Shown here: piece after piece, positions 37,792 through 46,383 of the stretch
Layout: each line of letters opens with the position of its first letter
Numbering within the stretch: position 1 is the stretch's first letter
From: Thalassococcus profundi
GTDB lineage: Bacteria > Pseudomonadota > Alphaproteobacteria > Rhodobacterales > Rhodobacteraceae
Length of the DNA stretch: 64,000 bases
Assembly: GCF_003344785.1 (NCBI RefSeq)
Contig: NZ_QPMK01000005.1
Location: 1 to 64,000, forward strand
Direction of reading: 5' to 3'
Position numbers and translations under genes: made by a program
Notes under the pieces: generated by a model
Database searches by the model: none
Told to the model about the DNA's origin: nothing
The model's input: the letters and a program-made list of their open reading frames with translations, nothing else

Positions 37792-38511
37792 CTAAAGGTC
37801 GAGCGAAATGTGCACGCGGCGGTTCTGCTTGCCCTTGTTCTCGATCTTGCCCAGACGGATGTGTCCGATCTCTGCGGTGCGCGCCACGTGGGTGCCGCCG
37901 CAGGGTTGCAGATCGATCTGATCGCTCCCTTGCCCGATCCGCACCAGCCGGATCTGCCCCGCGCCGCGCGGCGGCTTGACCGACAGGGTCTTGACCAGCC
38001 CCGGGTTGGCGTCGAGATCGGCCTGGCTGATCCAGTCCTCGGTGACCGAAAGGTCCCGGTCCACCAGCGCGTTGAGCGCGTTTTCGACCGCCTCGCGATC
38101 CTCGGGCGGCTCCGGCATCAGGAAATCCAGCCGTCCGCGCCCCGCAGATATCTGCCCGCCGGTTACCGGCAGCGGGATCACCACCGACAGCAGGTGCAGC
38201 GCGGTGTGGATGCGCATGTGCCGGTGCCGCCGCTCCCAGTCAAGCGATTGCCTGAGAAACGCGCCGACCGGCGGCAGGCCGACCGGTTCGGCGGGCACGA
38301 GCACCAGGTCGTCGCGCTCTCCTTTCACGCAGGTGGCGATGGGCACCGGTCCCTGCCCCCAGTCGATCCAGCCGCTGTCGCCGGGCTGACCGCCGCCGGT
38401 GGCGTAGAACACCGTGCGGTCGCAGACGATGCCGCCCTCGGGCGTGATGGCCGTGACCCGCGCCTCGGCGTCGCGCAGATAGGCATCGTCGAGAAAAAGC
38501 GTTTCGGTCAT
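37792..38511 (-). CDS. Alanyl-tRNA editing protein (AlaX-like)
   Basis: 239 residues from the ATG at 38511. It is a free-standing copy of the AlaRS editing domain that deacylates mischarged tRNA(Ala). The zinc ligands are complete: H102 and H106 in HTALHLLS, C204 and H208 in PCGGTHVA. The N-terminal beta-barrel motif FYATGGGQPGDSG is clear. Its ATG overlaps the stop of the MscS-like gene by four bases, so it is translationally coupled to a mechanosensitive channel, an unexpected partner. A longer minus-strand frame reaching 39468 is an artefact. Confidence 0.9.
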   Translation of the reverse strand: MTETLFLDDAYLRDAEARVTAITPEGGIVCDRTVFYATGGGQPGDSGWIDWGQGPVPIATCVKGERDDLVLVPAEPVGLPPVGAFLRQSLDWERRHRHMRIHTALHLLSVVIPLPVTGGQISAGRGRLDFLMPEPPEDREAVENALNALVDRDLSVTEDWISQADLDANPGLVKTLSVKPPRGAGQIRLVRIGQGSDQIDLQPCGGTHVARTAEIGHIRLGKIENKGKQNRRVHISLDL

Positions 38512-40943
38512 CGGTCGGCATCCGGTGCGTCTGCGGGGCTGTCGCTCATCCCGGCGGTGCGCGCGTCGCCCTCGGCAGGCGGGGTGTCGTCGGTCGTCTC
38601 GGCCACCACAGGGCGGCTTGCTGCGGGATCGTCGCCCGCGCGCAGCGCCTCGGGGTTGCGCAGCCAGACGTCGCGCTGCGCGAACGGGATCTCGATGCCT
38701 TCCTCGGCAAAGCGGCGGGCGATCTCGTGGTGCATCTCGTTCTGCACGACGAGTATCTCGAGCACGTCCGACAGGATCGCGCGGATCTCGAATTCCAGAG
38801 CATCGGCGCCGAAGCCCTTGAAATAGATAAACGGCTCGGGGTTCATCATCACCTTGGGATGGACCCGCGCCACGCTGGTCAGGATCTGTTCGACTTTGCG
38901 GGTGTCGGTGCCATAGGCCACGCCCACCGACACGATCACCCGGCCCAGCGTGTTGCCGCGGGTGTAGTTCGTCACCGTGCCGCTGATGAGATCGGCATTG
39001 GGCACGATCACGTCGGTCTTGTCGAAGGTCTCGATCCGGGTGGAGCGGACCGAGATGTCCTTGACCGTGCCCATATGCGGGCCCACCTCGATCCAGTCGC
39101 CTTCGCTGATCGGGCGTTCGACCAGCAGGATGATGCCCGAGACGAAATTCTGCACGATGGTTTGCAGGCCGAAACCGACGCCGAGCGACAGCGCGCCTGC
39201 GACGAGGGCCAGCGACGAAAGATCGAGTCCCGCCGAGGTGATCGCGATCAGCGCCGCGAGGAAGACCCCGATATAGCCCAGCCCCGCCACGATGGCGTTC
39301 TGGCCGCCCACGTCGATCTTGGTCTTGGGCAGCACGGATGTCCGCAACCCGCCCTGCAGCAGCCGCGTGAGCGCATAGCCGATGGCGAAGACCACCGCGA
39401 AGGTCAGGAAATCGGTGGGCGAAATCCGTGTCTCGCCGATGACGAAACCTTCGCGGAACCGCGCCCAAAGCTCGGTCAGGTCGGCAACCCGCGCGCCCCA
39501 GGTCAGCGCCAGCAGCGGCAGCGCGGCGAGGCTGAGCACGAAGCCCGAGAGCACCGGTACCAAGCTGTCGCCGGTGGCCGCGTCGCGGCCGGTGAACAGC
39601 TCGTAAAGGTCGTTGGCGAAGCGTTGCAGCACCACCAGGAGCGCGAAGATAGCCATGGTCGACACAGCCGGGTAGACAAGGAATTCGCCCGCGCGATTGT
39701 ACCCGATCCCGGCCAGAACCGGCCCCAGCACACCCGCTGCCATGGCCAGCAGACCCAAGTAGCGTGCCAGCGCCAGCCGGAACTTTGGCCCGTCGAGCCC
39801 GGCGTTCGCGCTCGCCTCGTTCTCGGCCAGCTGCGCGGAGCGCAGGATCTGCCCCAGACGGAACAGCGCGATCGCACAGATCACCAAGATCGGGAAGTCG
39901 AGCACCGCAACGGTTTCGCGAACATGATCGTCCAGCTCACTGATCGTTTTCCGCACCCCGCGCAGCACCAGCATGATTGATAGCAGGTTGGCGTAAAAGC
40001 GCGCCTCGGTGCGGCGGGGAATGTCCAGCAGCACCGGGCGTTTCATCTCGTCGCCCCGGCGGAACACCTGTTCCGCCAGCCAGCGGATGTAGAGCAGGAT
40101 GCCGACCCAGACCGGCAGCCGGGAGAGGATCAGCTCACCACGTTCGCCAGCGAGACCGGTCGCGCTCAGCGCCGAAACCAGCAGGTAGACCCCCAGCAGC
40201 GGCACCAGGATTTCGAGGATCGAGACGAGGAAGCTCCAGACACCGGTACCGGGACGGGTGCGCTTGCGCAGGGCGTTCACCGCCCGTTCGACCCAGCCGC
40301 GGCCGCGCGCCAGCAGCAGGACCGACAACAGCGTCAGGCCGATCACCACCGGCAGGTTGTCGCGGAACTCCGCCCGCCGGTCCGGGTCGGTCCAGTTGTC
40401 GGCGAATTCGATCCAAAGCGCCCCGGCCGAGGCGGTGATGTCGCTGATCGCCCCGGGCCAATGCACCGGGTTGACCGGCGACGGACCAAGGTCGAAGAGC
40501 TCGTCGGCCTGGCGGGTGCGGATGGTGTTGTCGATCTCGCCGATGAGGCCGTTGGCGCGGGTATAGGCCTCTTCGGCGGCGAGGACAGGCGCGCGCAGGG
40601 TGGCCAGCTGGTCGTTCAGCTCCTGCCGCCGGTTCGTGATCTCCGCCGCTTCCTCGCCGTTCTCGGGCGGCGCCCCCAGCGCATCCAACTGCGATTGCAG
40701 GGTGCTGATGCGGTCGGCATTGGTCTGCTGCGCGTTCAGAAACTGTTCGCGGAAGGCCGCCAGCTCGCTGCGCAGCTCTTCCAGCCGCCGGTCGGGGGTT
40801 TCTTCGTCGCTGATCGCGGCTTCAGCCCGCTCGGCGATGTTTCCCCAGATATTGTAGTTCGGGCCACGCGTTTCCTGCGCCTGCGCCCAACCGGCCAGCA
40901 GGCAGAAGAGCGTGATCGCAAGGGCGTGCAGCACCGCCCGCAT
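38508..40943 (-). CDS. Large MscS-family mechanosensitive channel (DUF3772 type)
   Basis: 811 residues. Signal peptide (VLHALAITLFCLLAGWAQA) at the N-terminus, then a periplasmic coiled-coil-rich region (residues ~30-125, RLEELRSELAAFREQFLNAQ) and a DUF3772-like segment. About ten membrane helices follow, then the MscS pore and beta domain: LSLGVGFGLQTIVQNFVSGI, ERPISEGDWIEVG and VIVPNADLISGTVTNYTRGN. The cytoplasmic cage has an acidic, Ala/Asp-rich tail. It releases solutes on osmotic downshock. It follows cysK by three bases and is coupled to the AlaX-like gene. Confidence 0.93.
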   Translation of the reverse strand: MRAVLHALAITLFCLLAGWAQAQETRGPNYNIWGNIAERAEAAISDEETPDRRLEELRSELAAFREQFLNAQQTNADRISTLQSQLDALGAPPENGEEAAEITNRRQELNDQLATLRAPVLAAEEAYTRANGLIGEIDNTIRTRQADELFDLGPSPVNPVHWPGAISDITASAGALWIEFADNWTDPDRRAEFRDNLPVVIGLTLLSVLLLARGRGWVERAVNALRKRTRPGTGVWSFLVSILEILVPLLGVYLLVSALSATGLAGERGELILSRLPVWVGILLYIRWLAEQVFRRGDEMKRPVLLDIPRRTEARFYANLLSIMLVLRGVRKTISELDDHVRETVAVLDFPILVICAIALFRLGQILRSAQLAENEASANAGLDGPKFRLALARYLGLLAMAAGVLGPVLAGIGYNRAGEFLVYPAVSTMAIFALLVVLQRFANDLYELFTGRDAATGDSLVPVLSGFVLSLAALPLLALTWGARVADLTELWARFREGFVIGETRISPTDFLTFAVVFAIGYALTRLLQGGLRTSVLPKTKIDVGGQNAIVAGLGYIGVFLAALIAITSAGLDLSSLALVAGALSLGVGFGLQTIVQNFVSGIILLVERPISEGDWIEVGPHMGTVKDISVRSTRIETFDKTDVIVPNADLISGTVTNYTRGNTLGRVIVSVGVAYGTDTRKVEQILTSVARVHPKVMMNPEPFIYFKGFGADALEFEIRAILSDVLEILVVQNEMHHEIARRFAEEGIEIPFAQRDVWLRNPEALRAGDDPAASRPVVAETTDDTPPAEGDARTAGMSDSPADAPDADR

Positions 40944-40946
40944 CGG

Positions 40947-41981
40947 CTAGACGTCCTCGAAGACGCCGGGAATGCTCGCGGGGGCCCGGTCGATCCATTT
41001 CGGCAGCGGCAAACCCTTTTCCGACAGGAACTCCGGGTTGAAGAGCTTGGACTGGTAGCGCGTGCCGTAGTCGCAGAGGATCGTCACGATGGTGTGGCCC
41101 GGCCCCATCTCGCGCGCCATCTTCATGGCGCCGGCGACGTTGATGCCGCTCGATCCGCCCAGGCACAGACCCTCGTCGCTCAGCAGGTCGAAGACCACGG
41201 GAAGCGCCTCTTCGTCGGTGACCTGGCAGAGGAAATCCGGCTCGAAGCCTTCGAGGTTGGCGGTGATCCGGCCCTGGCCGATGCCTTCGGTGATCGAGGT
41301 GCCGGTGGCGTTGGCCTCGCCCTCCTTGTAAAGCGAATAGATCCCCGACCCCATCGGATCGGCGATGCCGCATTTGACGCCCTTGGGCTGCAGCGCCGCG
41401 CCGACCCCGGCCGCCGTGCCGCCCGATCCCACCGCGCAGATGAAGCCGTCGACTTTGCCATCCGTCTGCTCCCAGATCTCGGGACCGGTGGTTTCGATAT
41501 GGGCCTGGCGGTTGGCGATGTTGTCGAACTGGTTGGCCCAGATCACGCCCTTGTTGGAATTGCGCGCCATTTCCTCGGCCAGGCGACCAGAATACCGCAC
41601 GTAGTTGTTGGGGTTCTTGTAGGGGGCTGCGGGCACCTCGACCAATTCCGCCCCAGCCAGGCGGATCATGTCCTTTTTCTCCTGGCTCTGCGTCTCGGGG
41701 ATGACGATCACGGTCTTGAAGCCCATCGACGCGCCCACCAGCGCAAGGCCGATGCCGGTATTGCCGGCGGTGCCTTCGACGATGGTGCCGCCGGGTTTCA
41801 ACAGGCCCTTTTCGACCGCGTCCTTGATGATGTAGAGCGCCGCGCGGTCCTTGACCGACTGGCCGGGATTCATGAACTCCGCCTTGCCGAGGATCTCGCA
41901 GCCGGTGGCGTCGGACGCCTTGTTGAGCCGGATGAGCGGGGTGTTCCCGACCGCCGCGGCCAGGTCAGATGCGATGCGCAT
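40947..41981 (-). CDS. cysK: Cysteine synthase A
   Basis: 344 residues from the ATG at 41981, chosen because GAGG precedes it; ATGs at 41993 and 42026 add up to 15 unconserved residues. It makes cysteine from O-acetylserine and sulfide with PLP. The Schiff-base lysine lies in NPGQSVKDRAAL, with GTAGNTGIGLALVG and CAVGSGGTAAGV as cofactor-binding loops. It follows trgB by about 55 bp. In Rhodobacter sphaeroides, to my recollection, cysK sits beside trgAB at a tellurite-resistance locus; the order is the same here. Confidence 0.92.
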   Translation of the reverse strand: MRIASDLAAAVGNTPLIRLNKASDATGCEILGKAEFMNPGQSVKDRAALYIIKDAVEKGLLKPGGTIVEGTAGNTGIGLALVGASMGFKTVIVIPETQSQEKKDMIRLAGAELVEVPAAPYKNPNNYVRYSGRLAEEMARNSNKGVIWANQFDNIANRQAHIETTGPEIWEQTDGKVDGFICAVGSGGTAAGVGAALQPKGVKCGIADPMGSGIYSLYKEGEANATGTSITEGIGQGRITANLEGFEPDFLCQVTDEEALPVVFDLLSDEGLCLGGSSGINVAGAMKMAREMGPGHTIVTILCDYGTRYQSKLFNPEFLSEKGLPLPKWIDRAPASIPGVFEDV

Positions 41982-42036
41982 GGGGGGCCTCATTGATGCT
42001 GTGTTGCCCTTGGTGTAGGCGGGCACGGATCGGAAC

Positions 42037-43164
42037 TCAAGCCGCCGCGCGCAGGGCGGCGCGGTGCCGCGCCAGCCACAGGATCATCATCACCAGCGGC
42101 CCGGCGTTGATCTCGCCGCTGTCGATCAGCGCGAGCGCCCTGTCGAAGCCTATGACATGGCTGCGGATATCCTCGTTCTCGGCATCGAGCCCGCCCAGTT
42201 CGCCGCCGCGTCCCGCAAGGTCGCAGAGCCCCAGGAAACAGTGAAAAAACTCCGAGCTGTAGCCCGGAGAGGCATAGACCCGGACCATCGGCCGCAGGTC
42301 GCCAAGTTCGAGCTTTGCCTCCTCGACCGCCTCGCGGCGGGCGCAATCGGCGGGCTCCTCGCCCGCGTCGACCAGCCCCGCGATCGGCTCCAGGACCCAG
42401 GGCGCCGGATCGCCACGGCCAATGGGACCGTAGCGCAGCTGTTCGATCAGCAGGATCTCGTCGCGCATCGGGTCATAGGGCAGCACCAGCGCCGCGTCGA
42501 AAGCGATGAACGCCTCACGCGGTACCGGATCGGTCATGCAGCCGTCGAACCGGCGGTGCGCGATGTCGAATGTGCGGATGCGGAAGAAGCCGTCGTAGCC
42601 GTCGTCGCGGGAGGTCATCTGCACATCGGCGCCTGTCATGCCGCTGCGCAGGGTCTGCGGCGCCGGGTTTGCCGCCATCTGCCGGGCCCACCCGCGGGAC
42701 CGGAAAATCGGCATCAGCGGGCGCACGGCCTCCGCGGGGACGCGACCGAAACGGGCCATCGCCTCTTCGGCGGCATGCAGGGTGATCCCGGCCCATTTTG
42801 CCTCCCAGTCGGGCAGCGACCAGGGCGCGCCGGGCGGCCAAAGTCCCTCCTGCGGGAAATAGACCCGCGCCGGCACCGATCCGTCCGGGCCATCGACCAT
42901 GACGTCGCGCAGGTCATAGCCGAACCCGCCTTCGTAGAAATCGAGCCGGGCAAGGTCTTCGATGGTCACGTCGCGCAGCAGCAGGCCCTCGGCGGCCCGG
43001 CCAGGCGCGTGGCGGATCATCGGAAAGGCGTTGTCCCGGACCCAGAGCGCCTCGTGATCCGGCAGGCGGGCCGGAACGGTGACCGCATCGTCGCGGCCCA
43101 GCACAAGGCGCAACAGCGGCTCGTGACACAGGGTGCCGTAGAAGAACAGGTCTTTCACAGGCAT
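42037..43164 (-). CDS. trgB: TrgB-like GGCT-Nudix fusion (tellurite resistance / ADP-ribose pyrophosphatase)
   Basis: 375 residues. The N-terminal ~150 residues have a gamma-glutamylcyclotransferase-like fold (FFYGTLCHEPLL, DFYEGGFGYDLRDV). The C-terminal ~190 residues are a Nudix hydrolase with the box GLVDAGEEPADCARREAVEEA, as in ADP-ribose pyrophosphatases. The start overlaps the trgA stop (TGATG), so translation is coupled. The GGCT part suggests a glutathione-related step and the Nudix part ADP-ribose cleavage. Their role in tellurite tolerance is known genetically in Rhodobacter but not biochemically. Confidence 0.88.
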   Translation of the reverse strand: MPVKDLFFYGTLCHEPLLRLVLGRDDAVTVPARLPDHEALWVRDNAFPMIRHAPGRAAEGLLLRDVTIEDLARLDFYEGGFGYDLRDVMVDGPDGSVPARVYFPQEGLWPPGAPWSLPDWEAKWAGITLHAAEEAMARFGRVPAEAVRPLMPIFRSRGWARQMAANPAPQTLRSGMTGADVQMTSRDDGYDGFFRIRTFDIAHRRFDGCMTDPVPREAFIAFDAALVLPYDPMRDEILLIEQLRYGPIGRGDPAPWVLEPIAGLVDAGEEPADCARREAVEEAKLELGDLRPMVRVYASPGYSSEFFHCFLGLCDLAGRGGELGGLDAENEDIRSHVIGFDRALALIDSGEINAGPLVMMILWLARHRAALRAAA

Positions 43165-43604
43165 CACCGATAGTTGCGCGCGGCGAATTCGCTGACCAGC
43201 CCGGTGACGATTGCCCCGATCACCAGCAAAACAAGAACCGAGGGCGCAAAGAGGATCGCCCCGAAGTCGATGGCGATCTCGAAAATTGCGGCAAACGCCT
43301 CCATCGGCCCGTCAAAGCGCCGGCGCATGGCCAGCCGGACCATTTCGTTGATCGCCTGCACGCCGAGGCCAAGCAGAACCAGCGCCACCGTGCCGGTAAT
43401 GCCGTTGGAAATCGCCGCGGAGATGCCCCGCCCGGCGCGGCTACCGACGATCACCCAGCCGCAGGCAAAGCCGATCACCGCGTTGACCATGGAAAAGATG
43501 CCGAAGGCCGTGCTTTCGGGCATCACCGACTTGATCACCTCCGACGTCAGGTAGCCCAATGCCGCAAGGCAGATGGCGGCAAAGAGGCGGGCGGCGGTGG
43601 GCAT
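43164..43604 (-). CDS. trgA: TrgA family membrane protein
   Basis: 146 residues with four hydrophobic helices (AARLFAAICLAALGYLTSEV, FGIFSMVNAVIGFACGWVIV, TGTVALVLLGLGVQAI, SVLVLLVIGAIVTGLV). It matches TrgA, first described as a tellurite-resistance gene in Rhodobacter sphaeroides; molecular function unknown. It precedes trgB with overlapping stop and start codons and follows cfa by three bases, so it belongs to a long minus-strand run. Confidence 0.85.
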   Translation of the reverse strand: MPTAARLFAAICLAALGYLTSEVIKSVMPESTAFGIFSMVNAVIGFACGWVIVGSRAGRGISAAISNGITGTVALVLLGLGVQAINEMVRLAMRRRFDGPMEAFAAIFEIAIDFGAILFAPSVLVLLVIGAIVTGLVSEFAARNYR

Positions 43605-43607
43605 CGG

Positions 43608-44894
43608 TCAGCTCGGTCTCGTGATCGTGATCTGGGTCACATCACAGATACCGCTGCGAAAGGCTGCCGCACAAGAGGTCAGGTAAAAATTCCACATCCG
43701 TCGGAACCGGTCGTCAAAGCCCTGCGCCGCAGCCTCGTCCCACCGGGCGTTGAAGCTTTCGTGCCAGCGGCGCAGCGTCTGGCTGTAGCTTTCGCCGAAT
43801 TCCATCGACCGCGCCACGGTCATGCCCGCCCTTTCGATCTGGGCGCGCAGCACCGACGGGCTGGGCAGCATGCCGCCCGGAAAGATGTATTTCTGGATGA
43901 AATCCGGGTCGCGCTGGTAGGCCTTGAAGCGCGCATCCTGCACAAGGATGATCTGCAGGGTCGCATTCGCCCCCGGCTTCAGCCGGTCGCGCACGGTGTT
44001 GAAATAGGTGGGCCAGTACTTTTCGCCGACCGCTTCGAACATCTCGATGCTGGCGACGCCGTCGTACTGCCCGCGCTCGTCGCGATAGTCCTGCATCTTG
44101 AAGGTCACGCGGTCGGAAAGGCCGGCTTTTTCAATACGTTCAACAGCGAAGTTGTACTGCTCCTGGCTGATGGTCAGCCCGGTCACCCGAAGCCCGCGTT
44201 CCTTCGCGGCATATTCCGCGAACCCGCCCCAGCCGCAGCCGATCTCCAGCACGTGATCGCCCGGCTTGGCCCCCATCTGGTCCACCATGGAGGCGTATTT
44301 GGCGGTCTGCGCCTTTTCCGTGCTTTCCTGGCCGGTTTCGAACAGGGCGCTGGAATAGGTCATCGTGTCGTCGAGCCAGAGCCGGTAAAAATCGTTTCCC
44401 AGGTCGTAGTGATAGCTGATGTTGCGGCGCGCCTGGCGCTTGGAATTGCTCTGAAGCCAGAACCGCAGGCGTTCGTAGGCGCGCACCAGCCCGATACCGG
44501 GAAAGCCGTCGTACATCTCTTCATTGTCGGTGTGGATGAGATCCATGAAGGCCATGAGATCCGGCGTGCTCCACCAGCCGTCGAGATAGGCATCGCAGAA
44601 CCCCAGATGGCCTTCGCGGATCATCCGGGCAAAGATCTCGTCGTTGTGGATGTCGAGTTCCGCCACCGGACCGGGCAGCTTGCCCTCGGCCCGGAACCGC
44701 CGTCCGTCAGGCAGAACGAAATCCAGCCGCCCGCGCCGCATGGTGCGCACCATGTCGAACACCGGGCCGAAATAGCGCGGCAGGTCGGTCTGATCGGTGG
44801 TGTCCATCAGGACCATGCCGGATACCTTTGTGTCGTGGGACACAGGCAATTTACCGGGTCGGGCCTCGGGCGCGCAAGGGTTACTCATGGTCAT
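43608..44894 (-). CDS. cfa: Cyclopropane-fatty-acyl-phospholipid synthase
   Basis: 428 residues. SAM-dependent methyl transfer to membrane phospholipid double bonds. The SAM loop is HVLEIGCGWGGFAEYA. The upstream signature NISYHYDLGNDFYRLWLD and the downstream SIEMFEAVGEKYWPTYF are characteristic of CFA synthases. The first ~26 residues are variable, and the internal ATG of MVLMDTTDQ could be the true start. It lies six bases after the photolyase gene. In R. sphaeroides the phrA-cfaA pair belongs to the RpoE-ChrR singlet-oxygen regulon, so similar control is likely here. Confidence 0.9.
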   Translation of the reverse strand: MTMSNPCAPEARPGKLPVSHDTKVSGMVLMDTTDQTDLPRYFGPVFDMVRTMRRGRLDFVLPDGRRFRAEGKLPGPVAELDIHNDEIFARMIREGHLGFCDAYLDGWWSTPDLMAFMDLIHTDNEEMYDGFPGIGLVRAYERLRFWLQSNSKRQARRNISYHYDLGNDFYRLWLDDTMTYSSALFETGQESTEKAQTAKYASMVDQMGAKPGDHVLEIGCGWGGFAEYAAKERGLRVTGLTISQEQYNFAVERIEKAGLSDRVTFKMQDYRDERGQYDGVASIEMFEAVGEKYWPTYFNTVRDRLKPGANATLQIILVQDARFKAYQRDPDFIQKYIFPGGMLPSPSVLRAQIERAGMTVARSMEFGESYSQTLRRWHESFNARWDEAAAQGFDDRFRRMWNFYLTSCAAAFRSGICDVTQITITRPS

Positions 44895-44899
44895 ACGTC

Positions 44900-46321
44900 T
44901 TAGAAGTCCCTGTTTTCATAGGCTTCGAGGGCACGTTTGCGTCCCTCGTCAGCATTTACGACCGGCTCCGGATAGTGGTCGTCCGGTTCCATGTTCCAGC
45001 TTTTCGGAATGGCGTCGAAGTAACGGGCTGCATCGCCGGTAAGTTTCGCGCCGGGCTTTCCCAGCCAGCGCTGCACATAGGCGCGGTCCTTGTCGAACCG
45101 GTCAAGCTGCGTGACCGGGTTGAAGACCCGGAAATAGGGCGTGGCATCCGGGCCCGATCCCGCGGACCATTGCCAACCCATGGCGTTGCTCGCGGGGTCC
45201 CAGTCGATCAGGCAGTCCTCGAACCACTGCATCCCGATTTTCCAGTGACACATCAGGTGCTTGGTCAGGTAGCTTGCGACGATCATCCGGGCGCGGTTGT
45301 GCATCCGTCCGGTCACGTACATCTCGCGCAGGCCCGCATCGACGAACTGGATGCCGGTGCGCCCCTGTTTCCAGGCCTTGACCTCGGCCTTTCGCTCGTC
45401 CTCGTTCCAGGGAAAGGCTTCCCAGTCCTCGCGCCAGTTGTCGGTCAGAAGCCGCGGCGTGTGCCACATCAGGTGATAGGCAAACTCCCGCCAGACCAGC
45501 TCTTTCAGGAAAGTTTCGGCCCCCGGCTTGCCTTCCTCGCGGGCGCGCAGGCCCGCGTGCCAGCATTGCTGCGGGGTGATCTCTCCGAGGCTCAGGTTCT
45601 CCGACAGGCACGAGGTGCCGTCGGTGCCCGGAATGTCGCGCGCGTCGTTGTAGTCTGCCACCTTGGAGGCCATGAAGGCCCCCAGCCGCGCCTGCGCCGC
45701 CTGTTCGCCAAGCTGCACGAAGGGGCGCACCACATCGGCGCCGCGGTCCATGGCGGCGCCCAGGCGCCAGTCGTCGAGGGTTTCGCTGTCGGGCCAGCGG
45801 CCCGGCGCCTTGATCTCGCCGGGCGCGGCCAGCGGTTCGGCCACGTCGCGCGTCTTCACCGCATTCCAGAACGGGGTGTAGACCTTGTAAAAGCCGCCCT
45901 GCTTGGTCTCGACCGTCCAGGGCTCGAACATCAGGTGCCCGGCAAAGCTTCGAGCTTCGACGCCCTGCTCTTTCAGCGTTTCCTTGACCTTGGTGTCGCG
46001 CTCCACGCTCTGCGGATCATAGGCGCGCATCCAGTAGACCGCGCCCGCGCCGGTCTCGTCGATCAGCTGTGTCAGCTGCTCCAGCGCATCGCCGCTGCGC
46101 AGGATCAGGCGTGACCCCTTGTCCTGCAGAGCCTCGGCCAGGCAGCCGACGCCCAATCCAAGCCGCCATTTCGGCGCGGCCCCCAGATCGTCCAAAAGGC
46201 CATCGCGGAGGAACACCGGCACGATCGACCGCCCGGTTTTCACCGCCGCCGTCAGGGCCGGATGGTCGCTCAGACGCAGGTCGCGCCGGAACCAGAGGAG
46301 AATGGGAGACGTATCAGCCAC
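44900..46321 (-). CDS. phrB: Deoxyribodipyrimidine photolyase
   Basis: 473 residues from a GTG start at 46321. It repairs UV pyrimidine dimers using FAD and light. The N-terminal antenna domain begins ILLWFRRDLRLSDHPAL. The C-terminal FAD domain has LVWREFAYHLMWHTP, GRTGIQFVDAGLREMYVTG, MHNRARMIVASYLTKHL and the tail SNAMGWQWSAGSGPDATPYF, all typical of class I CPD photolyases. Called phrA in Rhodobacter. It heads the minus-strand block photolyase-cfa-trgA-trgB-cysK. Confidence 0.95.
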   Translation of the reverse strand: MADTSPILLWFRRDLRLSDHPALTAAVKTGRSIVPVFLRDGLLDDLGAAPKWRLGLGVGCLAEALQDKGSRLILRSGDALEQLTQLIDETGAGAVYWMRAYDPQSVERDTKVKETLKEQGVEARSFAGHLMFEPWTVETKQGGFYKVYTPFWNAVKTRDVAEPLAAPGEIKAPGRWPDSETLDDWRLGAAMDRGADVVRPFVQLGEQAAQARLGAFMASKVADYNDARDIPGTDGTSCLSENLSLGEITPQQCWHAGLRAREEGKPGAETFLKELVWREFAYHLMWHTPRLLTDNWREDWEAFPWNEDERKAEVKAWKQGRTGIQFVDAGLREMYVTGRMHNRARMIVASYLTKHLMCHWKIGMQWFEDCLIDWDPASNAMGWQWSAGSGPDATPYFRVFNPVTQLDRFDKDRAYVQRWLGKPGAKLTGDAARYFDAIPKSWNMEPDDHYPEPVVNADEGRKRALEAYENRDF

Positions 46322-46383
46322 GAGTTACCTGTCTTTTGCCAGTTTCGGCAAAGACATAGCGCGCCCGGAGCAAGGTCAAACGC

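Noticed and set aside
37792-39468. A 558-codon frame extending AlaX into the channel gene
   Set aside because: Residues before MTETLFLDDA are low-complexity shadow of the MscS-like gene; the natural start overlaps its stop.
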